Origin: Phycisphaeraceae bacterium
GTDB lineage: Bacteria; Planctomycetota; Phycisphaerae; Phycisphaerales; Phycisphaeraceae
NCBI GenBank assembly: GCA_002716625.1
Contig: PBAS01000042.1
Coordinates: 1 to 36,608 of the forward strand
DNA length: 36,608 nucleotides
Direction: 5' to 3'
Below are positions 17,001-24,920 of this stretch, piece after piece. Position 1 is the stretch's first letter. Each line of letters opens with the position of its first letter. Below the pieces are notes generated by a model. It saw only the letters and a list, made by a program, of their open reading frames with translations, ran no database searches and was not told where the DNA came from. The position numbers were made by a program, and so were the translations under genes.

Positions 17001-19613
17001 TCAGATGATCTGAATCGAAAAGTCCCCCTCGCGATCGAACACGCCGGGCAATGCCAACTTGCTAAGACGCGGACCGTGGGCACGACGAATACTTGAAATG
17101 CTCGAGCCTGCGACAATTCCAAATTCAACACCCAGGTTATCAACCTCCACATCCCTGAGCTTGACCGAGCCAATTGCAAATGCCACAACATATGAATTCC
17201 TGAAAGACGTCTGGGCAGTTTCGCCACGGATGCCCCTTACGGTCATCGAGGAAATTGAGGCTTGACTGACAAAATCACCCGGGGTGTCGGGGCGACCCAC
17301 AAGATCACCCACCCCGGCTAATATCGCACTGTCAATGATCCGCCCTGCCGTAATAGAACCGAGTGATGCATGTGTCCGAACCTCCGATCCCAGGAGATCT
17401 TTCCTGACGATCATTCTCCTCAGGGAAAACCTTGCCAAGTCATCGGTCAGTGTCAGGTTCGCCGAAAAATCTTGATTGCTTCTGATTAAGCCGATATGCG
17501 GTGCCGTGATCATACCTTCGTAGCCCTCAGTATCTACCCAGTCTTTGACCTTGATCGATCCAATTGGCAACTGCGGCGTATAGATGCTCAGATCCCGAAC
17601 ATGATCAGCACGCAGAGAAAACTTCACTTTTTCATTTGGATCAGTTCCCTCAATGGTGAGCAACTGCCGACCATCCATATCACCCACACTCAGCTGCGCC
17701 AGAATGCCGGATACGAACACATCTCCTTCCACGTGGAACCTACGGGCATCAATCGCCCTGGCCGAACCGTTGATCGTTAGATCCTCAAGCCGTGGCAGCA
17801 CACCCCTGCCAGCCCGAAGCCTTAGTGATGATGTGTTGCTGGTTCCATTGAGCGTAATACTGTCGGCTTGACCATCAGCACCGACATGAATATCCCCAGT
17901 ACCGACACCCTTGAACCGATAGTGAACCCCGTTGACTGTGACAGACTTGACAAAACGATGGTTGATTTGGCCAAAGCCTAATTTAACCGTTCGCACCGTT
18001 TCATCACCTAACACGATATTATTCAACTCATTGCGTTCCTCAATCTGCCCGTCAGCATCCACGACCACAAATATCTTGTAATCGCCGGGAACCACGTCAC
18101 CAGGCACCCTCAACCCAACACGTACCAACTTGCCGATTCCCGGTGTGTCCTGCATTGCCTTCAGTTTCAATCGTTTGGTTACGTGACCCAGAACAAAATC
18201 ATCGACATCACCGACCTGATCGTTGATAGAGGCAACGACTTGCACACCAACCAATTCATTCACCGGTAATGTGTCCACGTTGGAGACCAGAACTGTTGCC
18301 AATCCACGATCCTGTGGCACAATGGTCTCAGGAAATTTCATCTGTACAACGTTACCCACAAGATCAGGCTGCAACGGATACTGAAAGTTTCCAAAATCAA
18401 GCCCCGCTTCAACCTGTCCCACATCGAGTGTGATTTGATGGGCGGGTCCCATGATACCGCCGTGGGCAAATGTCGGGGCAAATCCCTGCCGCACCACCTG
18501 CCGAATGCGGTATGTGCCTGGCATCAAACCCGTAAAGGAATACAACCCATCCTTGTCTGTACGTGTTGAAGACTCATCATCATCTAGCACACCGTTGCCG
18601 TTGGAATCGAGAAATACGGTCCAGTACTCAATACCCAAATCCTGATTGCCACGCTGTCCATTACCATCCACATCAACCCAAACCGTCCCATGAATCCGAC
18701 TGTCCTGGCGCACCTCCCAACCGACATCAGCCAGGCCGGCGAAGTCCAGTTCTGTTGGCAGTACACGACTGCCTTTTCTTAGCTTGGCCGCCATGGAAAC
18801 TGAATTATTGTTATCTTGAACACTCTCGGCCCAATGACTCAGATCAGGTTCCCCGTTGGCACCAACATGCAGCAATATCTCTTCCAACTGATCGAATTGC
18901 GCCAATGATGCTGGACCAGTGAACACCGCATTGTGCGCATCAACATAATGGCTCCAAGAGTGGCTTGAACCGAAACCCAGCAGATGAAAGATCTCATGGG
19001 TTGCCACCGAAAGGAAATCAAGTTCATTACTAGCCAGTCCACTGGTTGTCTGGCCGAAATGCCACCGAGTTTCACTATCAAAGGTAATTGACCCACCCCA
19101 GGGGCCAAAATCAGTTGCACGTTTTCCCTGCGTTCTAATCTGACCGCGGGTTGATACCGTGTTCACGAACTTGTTAGCCCCGACCACCTCGAACCCCCCG
19201 GGACCTCCCGCTCCCGCCGCTTCTCCTAGTGGCTGGCCACCAACAAACACAAGAAGCTCATTTTCAGCAATTGAAAGATTCCTCAAGGCCACATCGGTCC
19301 CCAAACTCGGGTGGGTAAACTGTGCATGCCAGGAACTGCCTCGACGAGGATTGATGGCAGCCAGTTCGTCGTCAAGACGTCTTAGAACATTGTCAAATGC
19401 AATCTCCAGAATGTCCCGCTTGACCGACGTATCAAAAAAGTTGTTGACATCGAAACGATAATCAATCCTGGCATGAAGTGGCGGACATCCCGCAGCTGGC
19501 ACATCCACATCAAATCCACAACTGCTCAGCAGAACACGTGGCTCCAGGGATTCAAGTAAAGGTGGCATAATCATTCTATGATTCTCAATCCACGCACGTT
19601 CGATCCCCCCCAT
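17001..19613 (-). CDS. Secreted LEPR-x-LL metalloprotease-like multidomain protein
   Basis: This 870-residue surface or secreted protein begins with the planctomycete LEPR-x-LL motif (LEPRVLLS, 23-30). A zincin domain follows, with VATHEIFHLLGFGSSH: His206, Glu207 and His210 fit HExxH, but the third histidine is at 218 rather than the 216 expected for the matrixin HExxHxxGxxH. Next is an SdrD-B-like beta domain (about 310-385, HGTVWVDVDGNGQRGNQD... and LDSNGNGVLDDDE, with calcium-type Asp-rich loops). A CARDB-like domain comes next, with DLVGNVVQMKFPETIVPQDR and ending IEERNELNNIV. The last 300 residues are repetitive beta strands that may form a helix or adhesin stalk. Likely roles are polymer degradation or attachment. 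The start could also be at 19574 or 19568, closer to the motif. Confidence 0.85.
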   Translation of the reverse strand: MGGIERAWIENHRMIMPPLLESLEPRVLLSSCGFDVDVPAAGCPPLHARIDYRFDVNNFFDTSVKRDILEIAFDNVLRRLDDELAAINPRRGSSWHAQFTHPSLGTDVALRNLSIAENELLVFVGGQPLGEAAGAGGPGGFEVVGANKFVNTVSTRGQIRTQGKRATDFGPWGGSITFDSETRWHFGQTTSGLASNELDFLSVATHEIFHLLGFGSSHSWSHYVDAHNAVFTGPASLAQFDQLEEILLHVGANGEPDLSHWAESVQDNNNSVSMAAKLRKGSRVLPTELDFAGLADVGWEVRQDSRIHGTVWVDVDGNGQRGNQDLGIEYWTVFLDSNGNGVLDDDESSTRTDKDGLYSFTGLMPGTYRIRQVVRQGFAPTFAHGGIMGPAHQITLDVGQVEAGLDFGNFQYPLQPDLVGNVVQMKFPETIVPQDRGLATVLVSNVDTLPVNELVGVQVVASINDQVGDVDDFVLGHVTKRLKLKAMQDTPGIGKLVRVGLRVPGDVVPGDYKIFVVVDADGQIEERNELNNIVLGDETVRTVKLGFGQINHRFVKSVTVNGVHYRFKGVGTGDIHVGADGQADSITLNGTSNTSSLRLRAGRGVLPRLEDLTINGSARAIDARRFHVEGDVFVSGILAQLSVGDMDGRQLLTIEGTDPNEKVKFSLRADHVRDLSIYTPQLPIGSIKVKDWVDTEGYEGMITAPHIGLIRSNQDFSANLTLTDDLARFSLRRMIVRKDLLGSEVRTHASLGSITAGRIIDSAILAGVGDLVGRPDTPGDFVSQASISSMTVRGIRGETAQTSFRNSYVVAFAIGSVKLRDVEVDNLGVEFGIVAGSSISSIRRAHGPRLSKLALPGVFDREGDFSIQII

Positions 19614-20020
19614 TGTCTGGCCCCGTCAGCCCGCGGCAAGCTATTGAGACCCAATCAAAACTGCTGTCAACCCCGATAAACGCTTGCGTTTTCCCGCTTC
19701 AGGCGAGAACTGTTTGTCACTTGTAAGCCTCAATCGCCCTAATTATAGACCACGACCGCTGACCCCAAATACAGTTTGAGAACTGATTCAAGAACCTCGC
19801 AACTCATAACCTATCGGGAGCATGATGGGCTGGGCATGGCATATGTAGCCCATTGGTCTACACCCAACCTGGAAATTGATCACCATCTAGATTCCACGGC
19901 AACCGCATCAACTGGCCCAAAGTCAACGGAGTAAACTTTCCAAACCCACTCACCGATACCACCAATTAGCTATCATACGCCGCCTTAAGACAGATTCCAT
20001 ATGCAGGCGAAAGGACCCTG
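19614..20020. other. Divergent intergenic region with one long inverted repeat
   Basis: No gene is supported. The region separates the start of the metalloprotease-like gene from fhs, so it must hold promoters in both directions, but no convincing -35/-10 pair was seen. ATGGGCT (19825-19831) and AGCCCAT (19847-19853) are perfect 7-base arms around a 15-base loop. AAAGGA 5 bases before the fhs ATG is a clear ribosome site. No folate-type riboswitch was recognised. Confidence 0.45.
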
Positions 20021-21718
20021 ATGTCAGTAGCACAATCAACCAGTGATCTGCGTATCGCCCGTGAGGCCCAGATGTTACCCATCGAACAGATTGGCGAAAA
20101 GATTGGTATCGAGGACCATGATCTGGAGCATTATGGCCGGTATAAGGCCAAGATCAGCCTCAATCTGACTCAGCGTCTAACTGCTACAAACCCCCAAGCC
20201 GCTTCTCGCAAGTTGATACTGGTCACCGCGATCAACCCCACACCAGCCGGTGAAGGCAAAACAACCACCACCATTGGTTTGGGGGATGCTTTAAACCGGC
20301 TTGGTAAACGTGCCACGATATGTATCCGTGAACCTTCACTCGGTCCTTGTTTTGGAATGAAGGGTGGTGCAGCCGGCGGTGGTCGATCCCAGGTTGTCCC
20401 CATGGAAGACATCAACCTGCACTTCACGGGCGACTTTCATGCCATTGAATTGGCCAATAACCTGTTGGCTGCGGCAATCGACAACCACCTCCACCAAGGC
20501 AACCACCTGAACATCGACCCACGGCGGATCACCTGGCGAAGGGTGGTGGACATGAATGACCGGGCCTTACGTCATGTGAACGTCGGCCTTGGCGGTGTGG
20601 GTAACTCGATCCCACGTGAAACAGGATTTGATATTACGGTCGCATCAGAGGTGATGGCCATCTTCTGTTTATCCCAGTCATTGTCCGAACTTCGCCAGCG
20701 ACTGGGTGACATTATCATCGGCCAAACCTATGACCGTAAACCGATCCGCGCAGCTGAGCTTAAAGTTCATGGCGCAATGACCGTTCTCCTTAAAAACGCC
20801 TTCAAGCCCAACTTGGTCCAAACCCTGGAAAACAACCCTGCAATCGTACATGGTGGCCCATTTGCCAATATCGCCCACGGCTGCAACAGTGTCATCGCCA
20901 CAAAGTTGGCCATGCAACTAAGTGAATACACTGTGACAGAAGCTGGATTTGGTGCCGACTTGGGTGCCGAGAAGTTCTTGAATATCAAATGCCGTAAAGC
21001 CGATCTGCAGCCCAATGCAGTGGTCATCGTCGCCACGATTCGCGCCCTCAAAATCCATGGTGGTGTTGCCCTCGGTGATCTATCAGAACCAAACCCAGAC
21101 GCCGTGGCGCGCGGCGTCACCAATCTTGAAAAACACATTGAAAACATCCATCAGTTCCGTTTACCCGCCATTGTGGCGATTAATGTTTTCACTTCTGATA
21201 CGGAAGATGAAATCCAAGTCATTCAAAAAAAATGTGATTACTTAGGCGTTAAAATTATCCGCTGTGATCACTGGGCCAAAGGTGGTGCCGGAGCCGAGGA
21301 ACTGGCCCATGCAGTGGTTGAGGTGGCGGAACATCATCAGGCTGACTTCAAAGTTCTCTACGAAGACAATGCAACACTGTGGCAGAAGGTGAAAACAATC
21401 GCCCAAGAGATCTATGGCGCAACGGAAGTCCTGGCAGACAAAAAACTGCGAGCTAAATTCAAACAACTCCAGACTGACGGATACGGCAACCTGCCGGTCT
21501 GCATGGCTAAAACACAGTACTCCCTATCCACGGACCCGGGACTCGTCGGTCGACCCAGAAATTTTGATGTGCCATTGCGTGATATCAAGCTTTCAGCCGG
21601 GGCGGGGTTTGTGGTGGTCTTAACCGGAGATATCCTCACGATGCCGGGGTTACCCCGTATCCCCTCAGCAGAACAAATCGATATCGATGATACCGGTGAG
21701 GTCGTGGGACTATTTTGA
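20021..21718 (+). CDS. fhs: Formate--tetrahydrofolate ligase
   Basis: The enzyme makes 10-formyltetrahydrofolate from formate, THF and ATP, feeding purine synthesis and formyl-Met-tRNA. The 565 residues match the family's length of about 556. The N-terminus [19 protein letters not shown] is typical. The P-loop lies at about 74-82 within [21 protein letters not shown]. Other family blocks are [61 protein letters not shown]-like [13 protein letters not shown], and [20 protein letters not shown] near the end. The gene looks intact, with AAAGGA just ahead of the ATG. A short hairpin follows the stop codon. Confidence 0.96.
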   Translation: MSVAQSTSDLRIAREAQMLPIEQIGEKIGIEDHDLEHYGRYKAKISLNLTQRLTATNPQAASRKLILVTAINPTPAGEGKTTTTIGLGDALNRLGKRATICIREPSLGPCFGMKGGAAGGGRSQVVPMEDINLHFTGDFHAIELANNLLAAAIDNHLHQGNHLNIDPRRITWRRVVDMNDRALRHVNVGLGGVGNSIPRETGFDITVASEVMAIFCLSQSLSELRQRLGDIIIGQTYDRKPIRAAELKVHGAMTVLLKNAFKPNLVQTLENNPAIVHGGPFANIAHGCNSVIATKLAMQLSEYTVTEAGFGADLGAEKFLNIKCRKADLQPNAVVIVATIRALKIHGGVALGDLSEPNPDAVARGVTNLEKHIENIHQFRLPAIVAINVFTSDTEDEIQVIQKKCDYLGVKIIRCDHWAKGGAGAEELAHAVVEVAEHHQADFKVLYEDNATLWQKVKTIAQEIYGATEVLADKKLRAKFKQLQTDGYGNLPVCMAKTQYSLSTDPGLVGRPRNFDVPLRDIKLSAGAGFVVVLTGDILTMPGLPRIPSAEQIDIDDTGEVVGLF

Positions 21719-22073
21719 GATTCAGCCCGTGCCCATGCACGGAAGACAACACGCACCACATTTACAAAATACGACGAAATGAACACACTGGCATACGGTA
21801 CGCCTTGTAGCCATATTTCGATTATTGGACCAGTTGATTCGGTCCACTTTAGTTCTTTCTTAAACCCCAAATCTGGTTTTCCTTGTCAGAACTATAGGCC
21901 CTGACAGGGGTTTGACGTTCGGTTAATATTATATTAACGTATACCGAACTTTTATACCCACAATCTTTCAAGCCTGTTCATGACAATGGCCGACAAAAAC
22001 ACCGCAGGAGAAGTCCGAGCCCCAAGATCTAGGGGCTATCTGGTGGAATTAATACTACAGAAGGGAGTCGATC
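21719..22073. other. Intergenic region between fhs and the lexA upstream ORF
   Basis: No gene is supported here. A perfect hairpin CCGTGC-CCAT-GCACGG (21727-21742) lies 9 bases after the fhs stop and could end that transcript, although no T-run follows. A long AT-rich palindrome lies at 21917-21949 (separate entry) and a GAAGGGAG ribosome site at about 22060-22067. A TTGACG element at 21912-21917 might be a -35 for the lexA-side transcript. Confidence 0.5.
21917..21949. promoter_or_regulatory. Double palindrome upstream of lexA region, candidate operator
   Basis: The outer arms GTTCGGT (21917-21923) and ACCGAAC (21943-21949) are perfect. A second, offset palindrome TTAATAT-T-ATATTAA occupies 21923-21937. 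The element overlaps a TTGACG -35-like hexamer and lies 125 bases before an ORF with a strong ribosome site and about 620 bases before lexA. The GTTC...GAAC ends echo half-sites used by LexA in several phyla, so autoregulation is possible but unproven. Confidence 0.45.
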
Positions 22074-22766
22074 ATGACGGTCCCAATTGTCATGCTTGGA
22101 TCGGGGGGAAGTTATGTCAGCCGCTATTATGCCAATGGGGGTCGCTTGGTGAAGGAAACCGAATCGGCGCAAGGCCACGACCCACAGGGCGAGTCCTCTG
22201 GAGGACACACCGGTGGATCACGACCGAGACGGTCGACTCGATCTACACCACAGCAGGTCGATGGACAGTCGGCATTAACCAAAGGTGCCACGACACCTCA
22301 CTGGCTCGGCCCACGGGATGCGTTCGAACACATCGTACCGCCCGCCCAGGCCGCCACTTATCGACCTGCCAGCAGCTTAACGGCTCGCGACCGTCCAGCC
22401 ACGATGGCTTGCGCGGTCTATCTGGCCACATGGCTGACAACACAGGGACGTATCCTCCGGCAGTTGGCCGCCGACTACAGGACCCTGTTACCACAAGGCT
22501 TAACCATATCCAACTCAAGCCGGTCGCCGGCCAGATCTAGCAACGCGTGTTTCAAGGAACCTGACCATGAATCTGACGCCCAAACAACTGCACATTCTTA
22601 CACGGATTCGCGATCTTCGAATCGTACGTGGCTGTTCACCGACGATGCAGGAACTAGCCGACGAGCTGAATGTCAGCAAAGTCACGGTATTCGAACACGT
22701 AGAAGCTCTCATCAAAAAAGGAGCCTTATTACGGCAGCCCAACAAGGCACGCTCTTTGGTAGTTAG
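22074..22766 (+). CDS. Unassigned reading frame upstream of lexA, 3' end overlaps lexA
   Basis: An ATG at 22074 is preceded by GAAGGGAG at a spacing of 6, one of the better ribosome sites in the window. The frame opens with MTVPIVMLGSGGSYVSRYY. A Gly/Ser/Arg-rich middle follows, then a helical-looking segment (AFEHIVPPAQAATYRP..., MACAVYLATWLTTQGRILRQ). Codon third positions look moderately GC-biased, as expected for coding DNA. The frame runs about 200 bases into lexA in a different frame, and that part reads as random sequence. The true 3' end may lie earlier, or the gene may be frameshifted. Two tight hairpins (22193-22206 and 22221-22235) also allow a structured leader RNA instead. No family was recognised. 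Confidence 0.3.
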   Translation: MTVPIVMLGSGGSYVSRYYANGGRLVKETESAQGHDPQGESSGGHTGGSRPRRSTRSTPQQVDGQSALTKGATTPHWLGPRDAFEHIVPPAQAATYRPASSLTARDRPATMACAVYLATWLTTQGRILRQLAADYRTLLPQGLTISNSSRSPARSSNACFKEPDHESDAQTTAHSYTDSRSSNRTWLFTDDAGTSRRAECQQSHGIRTRRSSHQKRSLITAAQQGTLFGS

Positions 22767-23181
22767 CCCGGAGGTCGAGTTGCCAGACGCTGATCGCCTG
22801 ACTCGGTTGCCACTGGTCGGCACCATTGCCGCGGGCCTGCCCATTGAAGCCGTTGAAGACCGTCAACGCCTGGATCTTGAAGCATTATTCTCTTCCGGCT
22901 CCAACGCTGATGGAAATACATTTGTCCTACGAGTCAGCGGCGATTCCATGATCGACGAGCAAATCCGCGATGGTGATTATGTCATCGTACAAAAACGTAA
23001 CACTGCCCGAAGCGGCGAAACCGTGGTGGCCCTACTGGAAGAAGGCGAAGCAACCCTCAAGAAGTTCTACCGTGACCGCGGTCGGATCCGGCTTCAACCG
23101 GCCAACGAGGCGTATGAACCCATCTTTGTTGACCATTGTGTCATCCAGGGGGTCGTAATCGGGGTGGTGAGAACATATTGA
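22567..23181 (+). CDS. lexA: LexA repressor (SOS response)
   Basis: LexA represses DNA-damage genes and cleaves itself when stimulated by RecA filaments. The 204-residue product has the LexA winged HTH at 1-65 (MNLTPKQLHILTRIRDL..., SPTMQELADELNVSKVTVFEHVEAL), a cleavage site Ala89-Gly90 in GTIAAGLPI, catalytic Ser127 in SGDSMIDEQI and Lys165 in EATLKKFY. All the self-cleavage machinery is therefore intact. The recognition helix sequence (VSKVTVFEHV) differs from the proteobacterial one, so the operator probably differs as well. AAGGAA lies 7 bases upstream of the ATG. An open frame and a palindrome occupy the 850 bases between fhs and lexA. Confidence 0.95.
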   Translation: MNLTPKQLHILTRIRDLRIVRGCSPTMQELADELNVSKVTVFEHVEALIKKGALLRQPNKARSLVVSPEVELPDADRLTRLPLVGTIAAGLPIEAVEDRQRLDLEALFSSGSNADGNTFVLRVSGDSMIDEQIRDGDYVIVQKRNTARSGETVVALLEEGEATLKKFYRDRGRIRLQPANEAYEPIFVDHCVIQGVVIGVVRTY

Positions 23182-23287
23182 GGGGTGGTCAGTTTCCGCT
23201 CTCTCATTTGGCAAAACCCGGTCTTTGTGATAGATTTCCGGCCCAATAACAGTCCCTCAGTCCTTGAACAGTCCCGGATCCCCGCTT

Positions 23288-23614
23288 ATGTATGCCGTCA
23301 TTGAAGATAGTGGCAGCCAGATCAAAGTCTGCGAAGGCGATGTAATCCGTGTCGCAATACGTGATCTGCCATCCGATACTGCAACAATCACGTTTGACAA
23401 GATCCTGATGATCTCAGGCAAGGAAGGCACGAAAGCCAAGCCGCAGATCGGCCAACCCTTCATTAAAGATGCAAAGGTCACTGCCGACGTCCTGACCGAG
23501 GCAAAGGGGGACAAAGTGACCATCATCAAATTCAAACGCCGCAAAACCTATAAACGCAAAAGCGGTCACCGCCAGCCTTATCTTAAAGTTCAGATCACGT
23601 CTATTCAGGCGTAA
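23288..23614 (+). CDS. rplU: 50S ribosomal protein L21
   Basis: L21 binds 23S rRNA in the large ribosomal subunit. The start chosen is the ATG at 23288 because L21 begins MYAVIEDSGSQIKV. The longer frame from TTG 23264 adds eight unrelated residues. The 108-residue product has GDVIRVAIRDLP near the N-terminus and the typical basic C-terminal part VTIIKFKRRKTYKRKSGHRQ followed by PYLKVQITSIQA. In most bacteria rpmA (L27) follows directly. Here the next gene is a truncated yjbQ on the other strand, only 15 bases away. No clear ribosome site is seen. Confidence 0.95.
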   Translation: MYAVIEDSGSQIKVCEGDVIRVAIRDLPSDTATITFDKILMISGKEGTKAKPQIGQPFIKDAKVTADVLTEAKGDKVTIIKFKRRKTYKRKSGHRQPYLKVQITSIQA

Positions 23615-23629
23615 TTCTCTATTGCCCAA

Positions 23630-23959
23630 TCAGAACGCGCTTGTGGCGACCACAACTTCACGTCCCATGATCTGCCGCTTGAGATACGCATCAGCATTGT
23701 CTTCACCGGTGTTATTATGGCGGTAGTGGGATATCGGGTCATGTGGCGCCAGCTGTTCGAGCCAGTCATCGTAATCCTGGATGCGGCCAGCTTCAACATC
23801 ATTGATATATACACTGGCCGTAATATGCATTGCATTGACCAGGCAGGTACCTTGTTCAACGTTGCTGTCTTGAACCAGTTGTTCTACCTCCCGGGTAATA
23901 TTAATGTAATCTCGGCGGCGGGATGTATTGAACCAGAACTCCTGACGCAAGTGTTTCAT
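23630..23959 (-). CDS. YjbQ/UPF0047 family protein, C-terminally truncated
   Basis: YjbQ-family proteins are small trimeric beta-barrel proteins, some with weak thiamine-phosphate synthase activity. The start is the ATG at 23959, preceded by GGAGG at good spacing. The longer frame to 23989 is not needed. The family blocks [35 protein letters not shown] and [21 protein letters not shown] are well kept. After GREVVVA the frame reads TSAF and stops. Homologues continue for about 30 residues with a GxLxxGxWQxI-type strand and a basic C-terminus. The 109-residue product is thus shorter than the usual 135-140. The missing part is replaced by the convergent rplU gene. It may be a decaying gene. Confidence 0.75.
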   Translation of the reverse strand: MKHLRQEFWFNTSRRRDYINITREVEQLVQDSNVEQGTCLVNAMHITASVYINDVEAGRIQDYDDWLEQLAPHDPISHYRHNNTGEDNADAYLKRQIMGREVVVATSAF

Positions 23960-23997
23960 TGATTTCCTCCGCTGAGTACCATTGATCAACCCAAACC

Positions 23998-24846
23998 ATG
24001 ATTCTATACCGCACCACGCGAGGCCCCATGTTCAACCACAGTGATGGATCATCATGGTGGATGATCCCAGACAAGGCCTGGGACCAACTTCTTGTCCGTG
24101 ATGATCTTTATACGCACCTGACCTCCATCGCAAACAATTCGGACCCGTGCACTACACCGGTAGATGACAATGACGTGCCAATCGATGTCGTGGCGCCCAT
24201 TGTTTCTCAAGAGGTATGGGCCTGCGGGGTAACCTACTACCGTAGTCGTGATGCCAGGATGGCCGAGTCGAAACAAGCTGGGGGCGGTGACTTTTACGAT
24301 CGTGTCTATACCGCCCACCGCCCAGAGATATTTTTTAAAGCCACTGCCCATCGAACATCCGGGCACCGCCAACCTGTCCGCATTCGTAGCGATGCGACTT
24401 GGAACGTACCGGAGCCTGAATTAGCACTCCTGGTTACCCCCAATGGCAAGATCACCGGCTACACAGTTGGCAATGACATGAGCAGCCGGGACATTGAAGG
24501 GGAGAACCCCTTGTACCTGCCGCAAGCAAAGGTCTACGACGGGTGCTGTGCACTGGGACCCGGTATTATCGTCACCGAATCACCACTTCCGGACCATACA
24601 CAGATCCAGTTGAAGATCCAACGTGGTGGCCAGACGGAGTTTTCCGGTCAGATTAAACTTTCACAATTGAAACGTGAACCGCCATCGCTGGTCGATTTCC
24701 TGTTTCGGGACAACAGTTTCCCAAATGGTTGTTTCCTATTAACTGGCACCGGCATTGTGCCACCCGATACATTCACGCTGCAATCAGGCGACGAGATCCA
24801 CATAGTCATTGAATCGATCGGTACATTAATCAATCCCGTGGCATAA
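23998..24846 (+). CDS. FAH-family protein, probable 2-keto-3-deoxypentonate dehydratase
   Basis: The 282-residue product belongs to the fumarylacetoacetate hydrolase family. It resembles the subgroup containing archaeal 2-keto-3-deoxy-D-arabinonate dehydratase: [86 protein letters not shown]. The metal-binding acidic residues expected in EPELA and [10 protein letters not shown] are present. The product of that reaction, alpha-ketoglutarate semialdehyde, is the substrate of the enzyme encoded 74 bases downstream. This makes a dehydratase role more likely than true FAH activity. Which sugar acid is used cannot be read. The ATG is 38 bases from the divergent yjbQ start. Confidence 0.82.
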   Translation: MILYRTTRGPMFNHSDGSSWWMIPDKAWDQLLVRDDLYTHLTSIANNSDPCTTPVDDNDVPIDVVAPIVSQEVWACGVTYYRSRDARMAESKQAGGGDFYDRVYTAHRPEIFFKATAHRTSGHRQPVRIRSDATWNVPEPELALLVTPNGKITGYTVGNDMSSRDIEGENPLYLPQAKVYDGCCALGPGIIVTESPLPDHTQIQLKIQRGGQTEFSGQIKLSQLKREPPSLVDFLFRDNSFPNGCFLLTGTGIVPPDTFTLQSGDEIHIVIESIGTLINPVA

Positions 24847-24920
24847 TCACCCCAAGAAGAAACGCAACCCAGGCATACCCTGATTTTCACAGTTCACGAT
24901 CAAAAGAAAGAAAGTAGATC

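Noticed and set aside
22006..22023. Resemblance to the RNase P RNA conserved 5' motif (GAGGAAAGTCC)
   Set aside because: The match GGAGAAGTCCGAGCC is partial, and none of the other conserved RNase P blocks follows at a suitable distance.
22322..22329. GTTCGAAC palindrome as an SOS box
   Set aside because: It is only 8 bases, lies inside a GC-rich stretch and lacks the spacer of known LexA sites. Such short palindromes occur by chance.
21980..22540. 186-codon open frame upstream of lexA, ending 26 bases before it
   Set aside because: Its composition (many Cys, His, Arg, Trp) is typical of a non-coding frame, and it lacks a ribosome site. The alternative frame at 22074 has a better start and a more protein-like composition.
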